A DNA stretch of 6,043 nucleotides, from the NCBI GenBank assembly GCA_001778455.1, contig MFGX01000042.1:6961-13003 (forward strand), in the 5' to 3' direction. Position 1 is the first letter of the stretch. Each line of letters starts with the position of its first letter. The notes below the pieces were generated by a model. That model did not search any database. It had not been told where the DNA came from and saw nothing but the letters and a program-made list of their open reading frames with translations. Below are positions 3,929 to 6,043 of this stretch, in pieces. Position numbers and translations under genes: made by a program. The stretch is from Candidatus Fraserbacteria bacterium RBG_16_55_9 (lineage in GTDB: Bacteria; Bipolaricaulota; Bipolaricaulia; RBG-16-55-9).

Positions 3929-6043
3929 CTATCCCTTAATATTGCAGATGGGGACCATCTTTACCACCTTGGTGCCGATGCCCACCTCGTGAGAGACCCG
4001 AACGACCTCATCAAGATCTTTATAGGCTCCGGGGGCTTCCTCAGCAATTGTGGCTTTGCTCTGGCCGCGCACGAAGATGCCTTGTTCCTTGAGTTGTCGC
4101 GTGACCTCCTCGGCCCGCCACTGTCTTTTCGCCTGGGTTCTGGACATCACTCGCCCGGCCCCGTGAGCCGTGCTGCCGAACGTGAGATCGATTGCCGTCT
4201 GAGTCCCGCACAAGACGTACGATCCGGTGCCCATCGAGCCAGGGATGATGACCGGTTGGCCCACATCTCGGTAAGCTCGCGGCAACTCCGGCCGCCCCTT
4301 CGGAAAAGCTCTTGTGGCGCCCTTGCGGTGGACGTAGACCTCCTTCTCTCTTCCATTCACCCGGTGGATTTCCTTCTTCCCGATGTTATGCGCCACATCA
4401 TAGAGAAGCTCCATTCCCAGCTCTCGCCAATCCGTCCGGAAGATCTGCTGGAAGCATTCTCGGGTGCGGTGCATGATGAGTTGGCGATTGCACCAGGCAA
4501 AGTTGATCGCGCAGTTCATGGCTTTGTAGTAATCCTGAGCGGCAGGGCTTCCGACAGGTGCGCAGGCCAGCTCGCGATCCGGCAGCTTGGCAAGGAGATC
4601 ACGATGCTCCTGTTCCACTCTTCTTAGATAATCCGTGCAGATCTGGTGGCCATAGCCTCGGGACCCACAGTGAATCATGAAGACAACCTGATCTTTGGAA
4701 AGCCCATACTGGCGGGCGATTCCCTCATCAAAGATCTCTGCTACCCGTTGTACTTCAAGAAAGTGATTCCCCGAACCGAGAGACCCTAACTGCTCGCGCC
4801 CACGAGATTTGGCGTCGCCCGAGACTCGCGAGGGATCAGCTCCCGGTCGAAAGCCCTCGTCTTCACAGTGCGCCAAGTCACCTTCTGTACCGTGACCCTT
4901 CTGGAGGGCCCATTTCACTCCGATGCGGGCCACCTCATCTAGTTCTTTCACAGAAAGCGATCCCACAATACTCCCTTTGCCGATGCCTGTGGGGATCTGC
5001 GAGAAGAGCATGTCCACGAGCTCTTGCTCTTTGCCTTTCAAATCGTCGTATTGAAGATTGGTTTTACAAAGGCGCACCCCGCAGTTGGAAACCACAAAGC
5101 CGTTGGCGATGAAGTTGTGATCTGGATGATCCACAGTGAAGTCGTAGACATAATCGTCGAAATCCTCCAAAGGTTCGATCTTTGCGATACGATCCCAGAC
5201 CATGCCGCTCTGGCCTAGACCAACAGTGGTCTTCTCTAGATACTCATCGAAAGTGGGGAAATCGCTCGCGATGCGAACACTCGTCACTCTGTCTTCGTAG
5301 AGTGAGCGCTCGATGAAGCGGCGATTGACGAAAGGACCTTCGAGCTCTGAGTAGATGCGGGAGGGAGATACACCCGTGGCTTGCAAGGCGAAGGCTTCTT
5401 CCACAGTGTGCTCCCTAGCTTCCAAGGCCTTCTGCTTTAGTTTCAGATATTGAACAGCAGCGTTGGCTAGAGTACGGCGTTCCCGGTTGTACTCAAAGCT
5501 CACCTTGCCCCAGAGGTTGAGTAGGCTCTCCGGCTTAGAGGAGAGGATGAGCCTTAGCCGATAAGAGATCGAGCCGTCGCGGTTCACCTGCTCCTTGCGA
5601 ACACTGATCTTCTTCGTCTCCACGCTGAACTCACCCAGCAACTCCGCGATGTCTTGTAAGAACTCTCGGCCACTATTCACAAAACCCTCGCGCTTATTCA
5701 TGGAAAGGACAGGAGTATAGAAATTATACTTGCGCTCCGCATAGATGCTGGGTGAGGAGAGCTCAGCACCGAAGAAGGCAGCCAAAAACAACCGCTTCTG
5801 CCAAAGAGGCGCTTTGAAAAACCAGGTCGGGAGCCTGTAATCTTGAAGGGTTTTGTTGCCGTAGGGAGCGCCGAGAGCCACAAGTAAAACAGCTAAGCTC
5901 GTACTGTTCACGAGAAAGCTGTTCTCACGATATTGGAAGCGGTATTCAGCATACGTGGTGCGAATGCGATGGACACGATCCCGTATGTAGAGCCGGTTAG
6001 GCATATAGCCGAGAGAGACTAGGTCCACACGGATCTCTTCTAA
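3929..6043 (-). CDS. rtcB: RNA-splicing ligase RtcB with in-frame intein (5' end cut off)
   Basis: RtcB joins a 2',3'-cyclic phosphate or 3'-phosphate RNA end to a 5'-OH end using GTP and Mn2+, in tRNA splicing (archaea) or RNA repair (bacteria). The frame is open to the right edge, so 704 residues are visible and the N-terminal extein and intein start are missing; the GTG at 6028 is not a true start. The first 320 residues are intein; the last 384 are the C-extein. Numbering the extein from C1 (the first residue after the intein): C1 in CGVRL, H107 in GSGNHFLEVQ, H138 in HCGSRGYGHQ, H232 in YDVAHNIGKKE and H307 in STAHGAGR, the guanylated histidine. K383 precedes the final Gly. These match Pyrococcus horikoshii RtcB C98, H203, H234, H329, H404 and K480 almost without gaps, so this is the long form. 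All visible catalytic residues are intact. It is followed closely by folE. Confidence 0.95.
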   Translation of the reverse strand, partial: LEEIRVDLVSLGYMPNRLYIRDRVHRIRTTYAEYRFQYRENSFLVNSTSLAVLLVALGAPYGNKTLQDYRLPTWFFKAPLWQKRLFLAAFFGAELSSPSIYAERKYNFYTPVLSMNKREGFVNSGREFLQDIAELLGEFSVETKKISVRKEQVNRDGSISYRLRLILSSKPESLLNLWGKVSFEYNRERRTLANAAVQYLKLKQKALEAREHTVEEAFALQATGVSPSRIYSELEGPFVNRRFIERSLYEDRVTSVRIASDFPTFDEYLEKTTVGLGQSGMVWDRIAKIEPLEDFDDYVYDFTVDHPDHNFIANGFVVSNCGVRLCKTNLQYDDLKGKEQELVDMLFSQIPTGIGKGSIVGSLSVKELDEVARIGVKWALQKGHGTEGDLAHCEDEGFRPGADPSRVSGDAKSRGREQLGSLGSGNHFLEVQRVAEIFDEGIARQYGLSKDQVVFMIHCGSRGYGHQICTDYLRRVEQEHRDLLAKLPDRELACAPVGSPAAQDYYKAMNCAINFAWCNRQLIMHRTRECFQQIFRTDWRELGMELLYDVAHNIGKKEIHRVNGREKEVYVHRKGATRAFPKGRPELPRAYRDVGQPVIIPGSMGTGSYVLCGTQTAIDLTFGSTAHGAGRVMSRTQAKRQWRAEEVTRQLKEQGIFVRGQSKATIAEEAPGAYKDLDEVVRVSHEVGIGTKVVKMVPICNIKG
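5084..6043 (-). mobile_element. Intein with LAGLIDADG homing endonuclease, C-terminal 320 residues
   Basis: The intein removes itself from RtcB by protein splicing and, if its nuclease is active, can copy itself into empty rtcB alleles. Residues below are counted from the GTG at 6028. The C-terminal splicing blocks are clear: VYDFTVDHPDHNF (294-306) and ANGFVVSN (308-315), then Cys of the extein. The terminal Asn needed for cyclisation and the +1 Cys nucleophile are present; the residue before the Asn is Ser, not the usual His. LAAFFGAEL (82-90) fits a second LAGLIDADG helix with Glu in the metal-binding position. Residues about 209-245 (LQATGVSPSRIYSEL and on) look like a helix-turn-helix DNA-binding module. 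The N-terminal Cys/Ser block and first LAGLIDADG motif lie beyond the edge. The insertion point, before CGVRL, is that of the P. horikoshii RtcB intein as I recall it. Whether the nuclease is active cannot be told. Confidence 0.93.

Noticed and set aside
3989..4627. Plus-strand ORF of 212 codons opposite RtcB
   Set aside because: It is fully antisense to conserved RtcB catalytic motifs and shows no domain of its own.
5026..6028. GTG at 6028 as the start of rtcB or of a free-standing endonuclease
   Set aside because: The frame stays open to the window edge (LEEIR precedes it) and continues in frame through the splice junction into RtcB, so it is an internal codon.

Overview
This 6 kb window looks like chromosomal DNA from a bacterium, probably an uncultured and possibly thermophilic lineage. 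Bacterial signs are Shine-Dalgarno sequences, sigma-70-like promoter boxes, a class I cyclic di-GMP riboswitch and a signal-peptide secreted protein. Two genes have an archaeal flavour: a long-form RtcB interrupted by an intein, and a ThiL with a methanogen-like motif set. The C-terminal tail of the secreted protein reminded me of Bipolaricaulota (Acetothermia/OP1) proteins, but that is recall and a weak taxonomic guess.

Layout, left to right. Bases 1-2147 hold three minus-strand genes: the secreted PKD-domain protein (627-2147), a stand-alone Lrp/AsnC ligand-binding (RAM) protein (273-548), and the start of threonine synthase (245 to the left edge, cut off). The 219 bp between the secreted-protein gene and thiL carry two divergent promoters with overlapping -10 boxes. 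They also carry a well-formed GEMM-I riboswitch on the minus strand. thiL (2367-3254) is the only plus-strand gene. It converges on a minus-strand pair, rtcB then folE (6043 to 3336), with a short hairpin terminator between the two gene ends.

How the parts fit. Cyclic di-GMP probably controls the secreted protein directly. The longest-ORF start codon lies inside the aptamer's GAAA-tetraloop receptor, its likely Shine-Dalgarno sequence is the G-run of the P3 loop, and an alternative start codon lies in the closing P1 stem, so aptamer and expression platform seem to be the same RNA. The RAM protein next to threonine synthase suggests amino-acid sensing linked to threonine synthesis. rtcB and folE are 8 bp apart, with the folE Shine-Dalgarno inside the rtcB end. 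RtcB cannot work until its intein splices, because the intein ends directly before the metal-binding catalytic cysteine. ThiL makes thiamine diphosphate and has no obvious link to its neighbours.

No tRNA, rRNA, CRISPR array or insertion sequence was seen. The main candidates for novelty are the riboswitch that overlaps the start codon, the uncharacterised secreted protein with its duplicated C-terminal motif, and the intein.
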